Source: an uncultured Eubacteriales bacterium
GTDB taxonomy: Bacteria > Bacillota > Clostridia > Oscillospirales > CAG-272
DNA length: 51,362 nt
Direction: 5' to 3'
NCBI GenBank assembly: GCA_934476315.1
Contig: CAKSNQ010000008.1
Location: 1-51,362, forward strand
Below are positions 13,332 to 22,081 of this stretch, piece after piece. Each line of letters starts with the position of its first letter. The stretch's first letter is position 1. A program made the translations under genes and the position numbers. The notes under the pieces were generated by a model, which was not told the DNA's origin, searched no databases, and worked only from the letters and a program-made list of their open reading frames with translations.

Positions 13332-15824
13332 ATGAAAAAATTCTATTGCCTGATAGCATTACTGCTCGCGCTGGTGATGCTGGTCGGTTGCACGCCGACC
13401 ACCCCGGACAACCCGGACAACCCGGATGACCCGAAAACCCCGGACGACCCGGCAGACAAAAAGACGATCACGATCGACGAGGACGTTCTGCGCGACAAGA
13501 TCGCCGGCTCCTGGGTCGGTCAGATGGTCGGCGTGACCTGGGGGGCGCCGACGGAGTTCCGCTTCCAGTCCAAGATCATCCCGGAGAACCAGGTGCCGGA
13601 ATGGAAGCCCTCCATGGTCAACAACGCCTTCACGCAGGACGACCTGTATGTGGAGATTCCGTTCATGGACGCCATGAAGGATCATGGCGTGGATTGCTCG
13701 CTGGACGTTTTCGGCAAGTATTTCGCCGAGACAAAATTCGGTCTGGCGCACGCCAATCTGGTTGGGCGCCGGAATCTGCGTGACGGCATCCCCGCCGCAG
13801 AAGCGGGTCATTACCGCAACAACTACCACGCCGATGACATCGACTGGCAGATCGAGGCGGACTTTCTCGGCAACATCTACCCCGGTATGGTCAACCGTGC
13901 CGCCGCGCGCGCCTTTGAGCTGGGGCACCTGATGAACTACGGCGACGGCGTTCTGGGCGGCGTCTACATCACCGCCATGCATTCCGCCGCGATGACCTCG
14001 CAGAGTCTGCGCGAGGTGCTGGACGCGGGCATTGCCGTTCTCCCCGAGGGGACGAAGTTCCGCGCGGTGATTGAGGACGTCGAAGAATCCTACCGAAACG
14101 GAGACACCTGGGAGGAGTGCTGGCAGATCATCGAGAACAAGTGGGGCAGTGACGACAAGTGCCCCGAGTGCATTGGTTCGATGAACATCGACGCCAAGAT
14201 CAACGCCGCCTACATCCACATGGGACTTCTCTGGGGTGAGGGCGATCTGGCGAAAACGATCGTAATCTCCATGCGCGGCGGGCAGGATTCCGACTGCAAT
14301 CCTTCCTCTGCCGCCGCGATTCTCGGAACGCTTTACGGGCTTTCCGGTCTGCCGGAGGAGTTCACAAAGGAAGTGAATTACACCGGGAAAAAGTTCTCCA
14401 ACACCAATTATACCCTCCAGGATTGCATCGACAACTCTCTGGACCTCGCAAGAAAGATCATGACGAAAGAGGGCGGCACGAAAGAGGGCAAGGTCTGGAC
14501 ATTGAAGGTAGACAAGGAACTGAAAACCGTTCCTTTTGAGCAGTGGCCCGACGATGAGATCTGCATTTATCTGGATGTGGAGGCGCGCGCGCAGGGCAAG
14601 GTGGCTCTCAACTGCCGCTTCGTCCTGCCGAAGGGCGTCAAGGACGGCGAACAGGAAGTTCTCCTCGACATGGGCGACGGAACGGTGATCCCGGGCAGCG
14701 TGCCGACCTATACGTATCAGAAGCCCGGCACCTACAAAATCACCTGCACCGCCAAGGCAAACGGAAGCACGGCGACGACCACCCGCACCGTGACCCTGGA
14801 CTTTGACCCGAAGGGCAGAGGCTTCCGCGTCACCCCCTCCTGCTCCGTAGACAAGCCCACCGGCGGCGGCAGCAAGGACATCTCCGTGATTGCGGACGGT
14901 GTGATTCCGACCAACCAGGAGAACATCAAAATTCAGTACGATACCTGCACGGGCAAGCTGCAGACCGAGGCGTGGTTCGCGCTGAAGTTCGACCACAAGG
15001 TCACGGTCACGGCGGTGCTCTTTACCGAGGGTGCGCACTTCGGCAACGGCGGTTGGTTCCGCAAAACGCCGACCATCCAGGTCTACAAGGACGGCAAGTG
15101 GGTCGACACCGAAGCCTCCATTTCTCCTCTGTACATGGAGGTCGATGACATGGCGGCGCAGGGCGATCCCATGCAGACCTTTACCTTTGAGCTGGCGACA
15201 CCCGAGAAATGCGAGGGCATCCGTGTCATCGGCATCCCCGGCGGTAGCGCCACCTTCGTCTCCTGCTCCGAGCTGGACGTCCTCTTCTCCGAAGTGGAAA
15301 ATCCCACCTATGATGTCGTGGATGAGGACGATTGCGTAGCCACGTCCATCCCCTATGTCTCCGAGACGTCGCCCTCCGGCGGCGGCAGCAGAGATATCGA
15401 GGTCATGCGTGACGGCATTCTCCCCAAGGTGGGCGACAATCAGAGCAATGTGCAGTATGACACCTTCCGCGGACGGGCGGACGAGCACGAGGATTTCTTC
15501 GGCTATATTTTCCGCGGCACATGGACGGTCTCCAAGGTGCTCTACACCTCCGGCAACGTGTTCGGCAACGGCGGCTGGTTCAAGGACGGCAGCATCCGTC
15601 TGGAGGTTCTGATCGACGGCGAATGGAAGGTTGTGAAAGCAACCATCTCGCCGAACTATCCGGGCGGCGATACCAAGGCGAACTTCCCTCCGTATACAAC
15701 CTACACCTTCACGCTGGACACCCCCACGGATTGCAACGGTATCCGTGTGATCGGTTCTGCCGGCGGAAGCAGTCATTTCACCTCGGTCTCCGAGCTGGAT
15801 GTCGAAGCGGTCCGGGCACGCTGA
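13332..15824 (+). CDS. Secreted lipoprotein with ARH fold, PKD-like and discoidin-like domains
   Basis: An 830-residue exported lipoprotein. The signal ends in a lipobox MLVGC (Cys20), followed by a Pro/Asp-rich linker to about residue 43. The ARH fold spans about 50-380: AGSWVGQMVGVTWGAPTE, TQDD at 101-104, ADDIDWQIE, and GGQDSDC at 316-322. A PKD-like Ig domain (MGDGTVIPG, YTYQKPGTYKI) covers about 420-492. Two discoidin-like repeats follow (about 495-655 and 668-828), each with SGGGS/TGGGS plus KDI or RDI, FGNGGWF and GIRVIG. The fold faces outside the cell, with sugar-binding-type modules. Hydrolysis of extracellular ribosyl or ADP-ribosyl glycosides is inferred. It is co-transcribed with the cytoplasmic relative. 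Confidence 0.9.
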   Translation: MKKFYCLIALLLALVMLVGCTPTTPDNPDNPDDPKTPDDPADKKTITIDEDVLRDKIAGSWVGQMVGVTWGAPTEFRFQSKIIPENQVPEWKPSMVNNAFTQDDLYVEIPFMDAMKDHGVDCSLDVFGKYFAETKFGLAHANLVGRRNLRDGIPAAEAGHYRNNYHADDIDWQIEADFLGNIYPGMVNRAAARAFELGHLMNYGDGVLGGVYITAMHSAAMTSQSLREVLDAGIAVLPEGTKFRAVIEDVEESYRNGDTWEECWQIIENKWGSDDKCPECIGSMNIDAKINAAYIHMGLLWGEGDLAKTIVISMRGGQDSDCNPSSAAAILGTLYGLSGLPEEFTKEVNYTGKKFSNTNYTLQDCIDNSLDLARKIMTKEGGTKEGKVWTLKVDKELKTVPFEQWPDDEICIYLDVEARAQGKVALNCRFVLPKGVKDGEQEVLLDMGDGTVIPGSVPTYTYQKPGTYKITCTAKANGSTATTTRTVTLDFDPKGRGFRVTPSCSVDKPTGGGSKDISVIADGVIPTNQENIKIQYDTCTGKLQTEAWFALKFDHKVTVTAVLFTEGAHFGNGGWFRKTPTIQVYKDGKWVDTEASISPLYMEVDDMAAQGDPMQTFTFELATPEKCEGIRVIGIPGGSATFVSCSELDVLFSEVENPTYDVVDEDDCVATSIPYVSETSPSGGGSRDIEVMRDGILPKVGDNQSNVQYDTFRGRADEHEDFFGYIFRGTWTVSKVLYTSGNVFGNGGWFKDGSIRLEVLIDGEWKVVKATISPNYPGGDTKANFPPYTTYTFTLDTPTDCNGIRVIGSAGGSSHFTSVSELDVEAVRAR

Positions 15825-15849
15825 TTGCAAAAATATCACAAAATACAGG

Positions 15850-15882
15850 GCGAGGGGTCCGGTCACGTGCCGGGCCCCTCGC
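15850..15882 (+). terminator. Hairpin after the secreted ARH gene
   Basis: GCGAGGGGTCCGG pairs with CCGGGCCCCTCGC around a seven-base loop, 25 bases after the stop. No T-tract follows, so it may end transcription weakly or only protect the 3' end. Confidence 0.6.
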
Positions 15883-15943
15883 TCTACACTGTACCTTCCC
15901 CGGCACGCAGGACGTTTTTTCAGAGACGCCTGCAAAAAAATGT

Positions 15944-16003
15944 TTTACACAGAGGCGGAAATATGTTATAATGACCACAGAAGTGGTGTGTCTACCACAC
16001 CAC
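15944..16003 (+). promoter_or_regulatory. TetR4 promoter and first operator
   Basis: TTTACA (15944-15949), a 17-base spacer and TATAAT (15967-15972) precede the palindrome GTGGTGTG-N5-CACACCAC (15983-16003). The overlapping ACCAC-AGAA-GTGGT at 15974 adds a further half site. This fits repression of the TetR gene that begins at 16242. Confidence 0.8.
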
Positions 16004-16108
16004 GCGCGGCTGTCGCCGCACCGCGCTTCGCGCGCCTGTGGCGTTGACGGCTTCGCAAAAATGTCCGTGCAAGCACACATTTTTGCTTCATGGTAAAATA
16101 ACCACAGA

Positions 16109-16129
16109 GTGGTGTGTTTACCACACCAC
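16109..16129 (+). promoter_or_regulatory. Second copy of the TetR4 operator
   Basis: The same palindrome GTGGTGTG-N5-CACACCAC recurs, with about 36 surrounding bases also repeated. A TAAAAT at 16094-16099 stands where TATAAT stands in copy one. The centres are 126 bp apart, about twelve helical turns, so the two sites lie on the same face of the DNA. Confidence 0.8.
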
Positions 16130-16241
16130 GCGCGGCGGGGCAGTAACGTTCTCATGGCAGGCAGCCGATAGCCCCAAGTGCACTTTCCGCGCGTGCCGGC
16201 ACCCGCGCACCGCGCAAATTCGTCCGGAGGAGGAAAACCGT

Positions 16242-16796
16242 ATGTCACAGGTCACAAAACGGGCACTGGAGCAATCCCTGAAGAATCTTCTCTTGAAAAA
16301 GCCGCTGACAAAGATCACCGTGAGCGACATTGCCGACGACTGCGGCATCAACCGCATGACCTTTTACTATCACTTCAAGGACATCTACGACCTGGTGGAA
16401 TGGTCGTGTCTGGAGGACGCGCGGCGGGCGCTGGACGAGAAAAAGACCTATAGCACCTGGCAACAGGGGCTGCTACAGATCTTTGAGGCGGTACAGGAGA
16501 ACAAGCCGTTCATCCTGAACGTCTACCGCTGTGTCCACCGGGAACAGGTGGAAAAATATCTCGGACCGCTGGTGGACGATCTTCTGCTGGGCATCATGGA
16601 CGAGGAACCACGCGGCAAGAACGTGCGGAGCGAGGACAAGCGGTTCATCGCGCAGGTCTACTCCTACATTTTCATCGGCGTCATGCTGGACTGGATCAAG
16701 GACGACATGCGCGAGGACCCGCACGCGATCGTAGATCGGCTCGCCCGGCTGATCCGCGGCTCGATGGCGGAGGCGCTCTCGCGCTTTTGCCCGTGA
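16242..16796 (+). CDS. TetR-family regulator with DhaS-type C-terminal domain (TetR4)
   Basis: A 184-residue TetR protein that starts MSQVTKRALEQSLKNLL. The helix-turn-helix is at about residues 28-46 (DIADDCGINRMTFYYHFKD). The pattern 'LLLKKPLTKITVSDI ... FYYHFKDIYDLVEW' is typical for the TetR group with a DhaS-like C-terminal domain, often beside oleate hydratase or kinase genes. The ATG follows GGAGGAGG; the long upstream extension in the same frame crosses the second operator and is not coding. A terminator and a separate promoter divide it from oleate hydratase, its likely target. Confidence 0.92.
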   Translation: MSQVTKRALEQSLKNLLLKKPLTKITVSDIADDCGINRMTFYYHFKDIYDLVEWSCLEDARRALDEKKTYSTWQQGLLQIFEAVQENKPFILNVYRCVHREQVEKYLGPLVDDLLLGIMDEEPRGKNVRSEDKRFIAQVYSYIFIGVMLDWIKDDMREDPHAIVDRLARLIRGSMAEALSRFCP

Positions 16797-16849
16797 CCGA
16801 CACGGCTTTATCATTTTCCGTAATCTGATAAAAATTTTTACACTTTTGC

Positions 16850-16882
16850 CCCCGTGATAAAACTTTTATCACGGGGCCTTTT
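16850..16882 (+). terminator. Intrinsic terminator between TetR4 and oleate hydratase
   Basis: CCCCGTGATAAAA pairs perfectly with TTTTATCACGGGG around a single C, then CCTTTT. It ends the TetR4 transcript just before the oleate hydratase promoter. Confidence 0.85.
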
Positions 16883-16889
16883 CTGCTTA

Positions 16890-16918
16890 TTGTAAACGTC
16901 GCCGGGGGTGGCTATAAT
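16890..16918 (+). promoter_or_regulatory. Oleate hydratase promoter
   Basis: TTGTAA (16890-16895), a 17-base spacer and TATAAT (16913-16918) lie 34 bases before the ATG. The spacer holds GGGGGTGG, a partial match to the TetR4 half site, but no palindrome is present here. Confidence 0.8.
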
Positions 16919-16952
16919 AGAGACATCAAGAAAAACACAGGAGGTTTTCGCT

Positions 16953-18746
16953 ATGTATTATTCTGCCGGAACTTATGAGTCGTTCGCTCACCCCGAAAAA
17001 CCGCTGGGTGTGGACAACAAGTCCGCCTATATCATCGGCACCGGTCTTGCCGGGCTGACCGCCGCCTTCTACCTCGTCCGCGACGGACAGATGAAGGGAG
17101 AGCACATCCACCTGCTGGAGAAGCTGGAGCTGGCGGGCGGAAGCTGTGACGGTCGCCGCGACGTGACCAAGGGCTTCTTCATGCGCGGCGGGCGCGAAAT
17201 GGACAACCACTTTGAGGTCATGTGGGACACGTTCCGCGACGTCCCGTCCATCGAAACACCCGGTGTGTCGGTGCTGGATGAGTATTACTGGCTCAACAAG
17301 CACGACCCGAACTACTCGCTCTGCCGTGCAACGGTGAAGTGCGGCGAGGACGCCCACACCGACAAGAAATTTGAGCTGGACAAGGAGTCGGCAATGGCGC
17401 TGTCCAAGCTCTTCATGACGCCGGAGAGGGACCTGGAGGACAAGAAAATTTCCGACGTTCTGCCCGATTCCTTCTGGAATACGAACTTCTGGCTGTACTG
17501 GCAGACCATGTTCGCCTTCCAGCGCTGGTCCAGCGCGCTTGAAATGAAGCGGTACCTTTGCCGCTACGTCCACCACATCGACGGGTTGCCCGACTTCAGC
17601 GCCCTGCGCTTCACCAAGTACAACCAGTACGAGAGCATGATCCTGCCGCTGGTAAAATATCTTGAATCGCACGGGGTACGCATCGAATACGGCATGGACG
17701 TCAAGAACGTCATAATCGAGACCGTGGGCGACAAAAAGGTTGCAAAACAGATCGTTTACGTCAAGGACGGCAAGGAGCAGACCATCGACCTGATTGAGGA
17801 CGACCTGGTATTCATCACCAACGGTTGCTGCACCGACACCTCCTGCTACGGCGACCAGACCCACGCGCCCGACCTGTCCGCAGTGAAGAACGGCTACGGC
17901 GAGTCGTGGGATATGTGGAAAGCCATCGCCGCGCAGGCAAAGCACGGCGAGTTCGGTAACCCGGATAAATTCTGCTCTGATGTGGATGCCACAAACTGGA
18001 TGAGCGCCACGGTCGCCACCTCCGACGAGGAGGTCATCCGCCACATCATGAACATCTGCAAGCGGGATCCCCGCGCCGGCAAGGTCACAACGGGCGGCAT
18101 CGTCACCGTCAAGGATAGCACCGACCACTGGTATCTGTCCTGGACGATCAACCGTCAGCCGCAGTTCAAGTCTCAGGACAAGAACATGGTGCTGGTGTGG
18201 CTGTATTCGCTGAACACCAACCGCGAGGGCAACTATGTGAAGAAAGCCATGCGCGACTGCACCGGCGAGGAGATCTGCCGCGAGTGGCTGTACCACATCG
18301 GCGTGCCGACAGACAGGATCAATACGCTGGCGCACGACGCCTGCAACACCACGACCTGCTTCATGCCGTATATCAACGCGTTCTTCCAGCCGCGCAAAGA
18401 ATCCGACCGTCCGAAGGTCGTGCCGGACGGCGCTGTGAACTTTGCGTTCATCGGTCAGTTTGCCGAGACGCCGCGCGACACCATCTTCACGACCGAATAT
18501 TCCATGCGAACCGGCATGGAGTCGGTGTACACGCTGCTTGACATTGACCGCGGCGTACCGGAGGTCTGGGGCAGTAAGTATGATGTGCGTGACTTGCTTC
18601 GCGCCTGCTACTACGCCATCGACAAAAAGCCGATCACGGATGTCAAGCTGTCGTTCAAGGAGCGCGAGATGCTCAAGGTAGCGCTCAAGAAGATCAAGGG
18701 AACGGACATTGAGCTTCTGCTCAAGGAGAGCGGGCTGATCGAATAA
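16953..18746 (+). CDS. ohyA: Oleate hydratase (FAD-dependent)
   Basis: A 597-residue oleate hydratase (EC 4.2.1.53), usual length for the family. It adds water to the cis-9 double bond of oleate and similar host or diet fatty acids to give 10-hydroxy acids, and so removes toxic unsaturated fats. The FAD-binding loop is IIGTGLAGLTAAFYL (GTGLAG at 29-34), followed by LLEKLELAGGS. Glu82 in RGGREMDNHFE matches the catalytic Glu of the Staphylococcus aureus enzyme. The protein acts at the inner membrane face. The ATG follows CAGGAGG; the frame extends further upstream but crosses the promoter. TetR4 next to it is the probable regulator. Confidence 0.97.
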   Translation: MYYSAGTYESFAHPEKPLGVDNKSAYIIGTGLAGLTAAFYLVRDGQMKGEHIHLLEKLELAGGSCDGRRDVTKGFFMRGGREMDNHFEVMWDTFRDVPSIETPGVSVLDEYYWLNKHDPNYSLCRATVKCGEDAHTDKKFELDKESAMALSKLFMTPERDLEDKKISDVLPDSFWNTNFWLYWQTMFAFQRWSSALEMKRYLCRYVHHIDGLPDFSALRFTKYNQYESMILPLVKYLESHGVRIEYGMDVKNVIIETVGDKKVAKQIVYVKDGKEQTIDLIEDDLVFITNGCCTDTSCYGDQTHAPDLSAVKNGYGESWDMWKAIAAQAKHGEFGNPDKFCSDVDATNWMSATVATSDEEVIRHIMNICKRDPRAGKVTTGGIVTVKDSTDHWYLSWTINRQPQFKSQDKNMVLVWLYSLNTNREGNYVKKAMRDCTGEEICREWLYHIGVPTDRINTLAHDACNTTTCFMPYINAFFQPRKESDRPKVVPDGAVNFAFIGQFAETPRDTIFTTEYSMRTGMESVYTLLDIDRGVPEVWGSKYDVRDLLRACYYAIDKKPITDVKLSFKEREMLKVALKKIKGTDIELLLKESGLIE

Positions 18747-18818
18747 TCCGCAGTGTGCCGCATGGCACAGGGCGTGCCGCGGGGCGCAGGCGGCTCCCCC
18801 ACTCGCCCCTCATTCCTC

Positions 18819-18910
18819 GGCCGGATGCGCGTCGCGCCGCAACGACGCGGCGCGTCAGCGCCGGGAGGGCAGCGCTCCCCGCGCCGATGAGCCCTCCCCG
18901 ACCCCCTCCC
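18819..18910 (-). repeat. Intergenic repeat, module X, copy A (inverted orientation)
   Basis: The minus strand reads GGGAGGGGGTCGGGGAGGG, the CGGCGC-type stem and the GCGCCGCGTCGTTGCGGCGC hairpin, as in the other copies. It is the only inverted copy. The flanking 18747-19127 has no recognisable gene and contains further decayed repeat sequence. Confidence 0.75.
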
Positions 18911-19127
18911 GGGGCTCGCTGAAATGTAGAAAGATGGGGGGACACGTCCTGCGCGGCAAGACCGATCTGCCGCTCCCCACCTACGCCGTGTTCCGGGACA
19001 GCGTTGCGTACGTGCTGTTGCGGGGTGGGCAGGGAACCGACCAAAGCGGCGGGCCGGTTCGGGCATTCCTTCTGCCGGACGGCAGTTTCGGCGGGGATAA
19101 GATCCTCTCCCTCCTCCATACAAAACG

Positions 19128-19166
19128 GGGGTATGAAAAAATTCAAAGTGAATTTTTTCATACCCC
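19128..19166. terminator. 17-bp hairpin between convergent genes
   Basis: GGGGTATGAAAAAATTC pairs perfectly with GAATTTTTTCATACCCC around AAAGT. It lies 41 bases beyond the acetyltransferase stop, between convergent ohyA and acetyltransferase genes, and can act from both sides. Confidence 0.75.
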
Positions 19167-19207
19167 AACGACGTTTATCCCGACGGTTAAGCACCGTCAT
19201 TTTTCTT

Positions 19208-19810
19208 TTATTCCGCAAACAATTCCGGATGCTCCGACAGGCGATCCGCCTCGGTGATGCTCCGCACCACCCGGCAGGGACTGCCGAACGCCAGCGAGTC
19301 CGGCGGGACACTTTTGGTGACGACCGCTCCCGCGCCGATTACGCTGCCGTGCCCGATGGTAACGCCGGGCAGAATGGTGACGTTCCCGCCGATCCAGCAG
19401 TTGTCCTCGATGGTCACGGGCGCGCTGTATTCCACACCGGTATTGCGATCCTCGTGGCAGAGCGGGTGGAGTGGCGTGAGGATGGAGCAGTTCGGTCCAA
19501 TGAACACGTGGTCTCCGATGGTGACGCGGTTTTCGTCCAGCACCACGAAATTGAAGTTGGCGTACGAGCCTTTGCCCATGCGGATATGCGTGCCGAAATC
19601 AAACTGAATCGGTCCTTGCAGATACACGCCCTCGCCGCGGTCGGGCATGAGCACCCGCAAAATGCTCTCGCGCGTCTGCTCGTCGGACTCGGGCGTGGCG
19701 TTGTACGCCCGGCACAACTCGTGCGCCCGGCGGCGCGCCTGCACCATTCCTTCCGCGTAGGGGTCGTAAATCTTCCCCGCCAGCAGCTTTTCGGTTTCAG
19801 TCATTGCCAT
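19208..19810 (-). CDS. Sugar O-acetyltransferase (maltose/galactoside acetyltransferase type)
   Basis: A 200-residue acetyl-CoA-dependent O-acetyltransferase of the left-handed beta-helix class. The N-terminal helical cap reads MTETEKLLAGKIYDPYAEG, and hexapeptide repeats follow (IGDHVFIGPN, IEDNCWIGGNVTILPGV, IGHGSVIGAGAVVTKSVP). The catalytic His is in LTPLHPL. Such enzymes acetylate galactosides, glucose or maltose as detoxification or export. The ATG at 19810 follows GGAGG; longer upstream frames run into the neighbouring gene. It starts 10 bases after the membrane-anchored gene's stop and is probably in its operon. Confidence 0.92.
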   Translation of the reverse strand: MAMTETEKLLAGKIYDPYAEGMVQARRRAHELCRAYNATPESDEQTRESILRVLMPDRGEGVYLQGPIQFDFGTHIRMGKGSYANFNFVVLDENRVTIGDHVFIGPNCSILTPLHPLCHEDRNTGVEYSAPVTIEDNCWIGGNVTILPGVTIGHGSVIGAGAVVTKSVPPDSLAFGSPCRVVRSITEADRLSEHPELFAE

Positions 19811-19820
19811 CGCGCCCTCC

Positions 19821-20852
19821 TCAGTCATACGCCGAAAGATCGGTCGCGTAGCAGTGCGACGCCGACGTAAATTTGCCGAAAATATATTTTCCGGTCGCCG
19901 ATTCGCACATGGTGTAGAGCTTGCCGTCCACCACAACGATCTCCTCCGCCATCGGTGCGAGCTTGATGTCGCGACTCAGCGTGGAGGAATCCAACACATA
20001 GAGTGGAACGGTCTGCCCGAGCACGGTAATCCCCCCCTCAGCCTTCGGCGCATCGTAGCGGTAGATGTGCGAGAACGCCACGGCGTACGATGTGGACAGG
20101 TACATCCGACCCTCTGCATCAAAGCACATGCCCTGCACGAGCGCGGGCGCGGAATACGCCCGTTCGATCCGGGGGGCGATGCCGAAGCGATAAGCGTCGT
20201 CGAGGCGATAGGCAAGGATGAGCGCGGGGTTGTCGTCACCCGCCGCCGTGCGCACCTTGTGGCTGTCGGGCGTGGGGTAATTCTGCTCGCGGTAAAATTC
20301 GCCGACGTAGATCATATCCTCCTGCACATGGACAAACGCGACATGCAGGGAATCCTCGTCGGTCGCCGTCGAGAATACACCGAGCGCCCGCACCGTCTCG
20401 CCATTCTCGGCAAATCCGACCTGCAGGCGGGAGTAGACAAACAGCCCGCGGCTGTCCGCCACGTAAATGTAGTCGCCGTTGACCGCGACACCGCCGACAT
20501 GCCCGGTGTGCGCCTTGCCGTCCACGTCCGCGAGCCACAACCGCTTAATCTCTCTGCCGTCCTCACGGGCGACCACGGAGAGCTGGGACGCCTGTCCGTC
20601 CGAGCGGTAGCCGGTCACAAAGAAAGCGTCCGCGCCCTTGTCATAGGCAAGACCCTGAACGATCATGCCGTCCGACAGCCCGGGAATGACGAACGATTTT
20701 TCCGAGTTGCGGTAATAGTCCCGGACAGGCAGGCGGAAATACGCCCGCATGCCGAGGATCAGAAGCAGGAAAAACACCAAAACTCCGCAAAGGACCGAGA
20801 GAAGGATCTTCCGGACTTTCCGACCCGCAGACGTTTTTTTGGTTTCTGTCAT
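19821..20852 (-). CDS. Membrane-anchored extracytoplasmic protein, beta-propeller-like
   Basis: A 343-residue protein with a single N-terminal transmembrane helix (about residues 16-36) and an outer domain of about 300 residues. The outer part has spaced strand-turn motifs (GLAYDKGADAFFVTGY, GGVAVNGDYIYVADSRGLFV, GMCFDAEGRMYLSTSY, VVDGKLYTMCESATG) like a blade-repeat beta-propeller. I cannot name the family and see no catalytic motif. The ATG at 20852 follows AAGGAG by eight bases. A consensus promoter lies 66 bases upstream. The acetyltransferase follows, which hints at a shared cell-envelope or sugar role. Confidence 0.75.
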   Translation of the reverse strand: MTETKKTSAGRKVRKILLSVLCGVLVFFLLLILGMRAYFRLPVRDYYRNSEKSFVIPGLSDGMIVQGLAYDKGADAFFVTGYRSDGQASQLSVVAREDGREIKRLWLADVDGKAHTGHVGGVAVNGDYIYVADSRGLFVYSRLQVGFAENGETVRALGVFSTATDEDSLHVAFVHVQEDMIYVGEFYREQNYPTPDSHKVRTAAGDDNPALILAYRLDDAYRFGIAPRIERAYSAPALVQGMCFDAEGRMYLSTSYAVAFSHIYRYDAPKAEGGITVLGQTVPLYVLDSSTLSRDIKLAPMAEEIVVVDGKLYTMCESATGKYIFGKFTSASHCYATDLSAYD

Positions 20853-20917
20853 GTTTTGACTCCTTTTCACGCGGCAAATTCCGTCGGAATCGACTGCCCG
20901 CGCCGCGATTCCTCTAT

Positions 20918-20946
20918 ATTATACCCGCCCGCGTGAGCAATGTCAA
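20918..20946 (-). promoter_or_regulatory. Promoter of the membrane-anchored protein operon
   Basis: Minus strand: TTGACA (20946-20941), 17-base spacer, TATAAT (20923-20918). No palindrome overlaps it. Confidence 0.88.
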
Positions 20947-21091
20947 GCGTCTTTACGGGAGTGCCGGAATTTCCCCGCACGGGGGAGGGTGGACCGAGGA
21001 GGGGAATTTCGCGCTCTGCGGGCGTCCACCTTTTGAAAAAGGCGGGCGAAAACTTTAATGAGGGGCAGCAAAAGTCAGAGAGAAAGCCAAT

Positions 21092-21184
21092 GGGAGGGGT
21101 CTGGGGAGGGGTCAGCGGCGCGGGAGCGCCGCCCTCCCCAATGCGCAAAGCGCCGCGTTGTTGCGGCGCGACGCGCATCCAGCC
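21092..21184 (+). repeat. Module X, copy B1
   Basis: Starts GGGAGGGGTCTGGGGAGGGG and ends GCGCATCCAGCC. The stem GGGGAGGG-gtcag-CGGCGC/GCGCCG-CCCTCCCC and the GCGCCGC/GCGGCGC hairpin are both intact. Confidence 0.85.
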
Positions 21185-21359
21185 TTGGAGTGGAGGGCGT
21201 GGGGGGAGCCGCCTGCGCTACGCGGCAGGCACGAGCGTTTGAGCCGGTTCTCCCCCCACATCCTGCATCGGAGATTTCAGCTAAAAATACATACCAACAG
21301 CAAGCGAAACAAATCCAAATTTTCCACACAGCAAAAGCAATACTCTTTTAGCCGTCTTT

Positions 21360-21404
21360 GCGGAGGGAGAAACCATCTCAAACGCCGAGGTTTTCTCCCT
21401 CCGC
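21360..21404 (+). repeat. Module Y, copy B
   Basis: A 45-bp inverted repeat, GCGGAGGGAGAAACC to GGTTTTCTCCCTCCGC, identical to the copies at 40659 and 51128. Confidence 0.88.
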
Positions 21405-21583
21405 CTCCTTCCACTTCCTTGGCTATGGCTGTGCGCCGAAATTCCTTTCAGAGCTGTCCCAAACGGCGAGGGGAAAACTCGTTGAGAGTTTCCACTCGCC
21501 CATCTTTCTACATTCCAGCGACCTCCCGGGAGAGGTGCGGGAGAACCCGCCCCGCGTCTAACTTTCTAAACCGCGGCAAGCCC

Positions 21584-21680
21584 GGGAGGGGTCTGGGGAG
21601 GGGTCATCGGCGCGCCCCTGCGCCGCCCTCCCCAATGCGCCAAAGCGCCGCGTCGTTGCGGCGCGACGCGCATCAAAGCC
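21584..21680 (+). repeat. Module X, copy B2
   Basis: Same stem as B1, but the apical loop is GCCCCT in place of GGGA. The following outer stem is GCGGGGAGAA/TTCTCCCCGC, whereas other copies have GTGGGGGGAG/CTCCCCCCAC. Confidence 0.85.
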
Positions 21681-22081
21681 GGGGAATGAGGGGCGCGGGG
21701 AGAACAACCGGCGGCGTTTGAGCCGGTTTTCTCCCCGCATCCTGCATGAAAGTCTTTTAACCCAAAGTAAATACCCGCCACAAGCACAAAACACCCACGG
21801 TTCCAAACACTTCAGCATTTTTAGCCGCTTTTTTCTTTTGAGACCGGAGGCACAAAAGAAAACCGATTGCCGCGGTAGTACCTACCGCGGACAATCCACA
21901 AAAAAGAAAATGCCGAGGGAAATTTCGCCGCCTGCGGGCGGCGACATGGGGCGTCGCCCCAGACCCCCTGCTTGCAGGAGGACGCCTTTTGAAAAAGGCG
22001 GGCGAAAACTGAAAAAGGGGACAGCTGAACCCTTTAGAACCCTAAAGTCGAACAGCTATTCCCTTTATAAGAGTTTTTGAA

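Noticed and set aside
11933..13333. Minus-strand frame opposite the cytoplasmic ARH gene
   Set aside because: Low-complexity Val/His/Gly/Arg content, no homology seen, complete overlap with a motif-bearing gene.
13359..15935. Long minus-strand open frame of 858 codons opposite the secreted ARH lipoprotein
   Set aside because: Antisense to a gene with clear signal peptide and conserved motifs; composition (Arg, His, Val, Asp rich) is that of a GC-rich shadow frame, and no ribosome binding site or motif is seen.
15983..16129. The two GTGGTGTG palindromes as a transposon's terminal repeats
   Set aside because: They are in direct repeat with promoter elements, and the DNA between has no transposase; operator duplication explains them better.
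18934..19257. 107-codon plus-strand frame between ohyA and the acetyltransferase
   Set aside because: Runs through a terminator hairpin and into the opposite gene; no motif or ribosome binding site.
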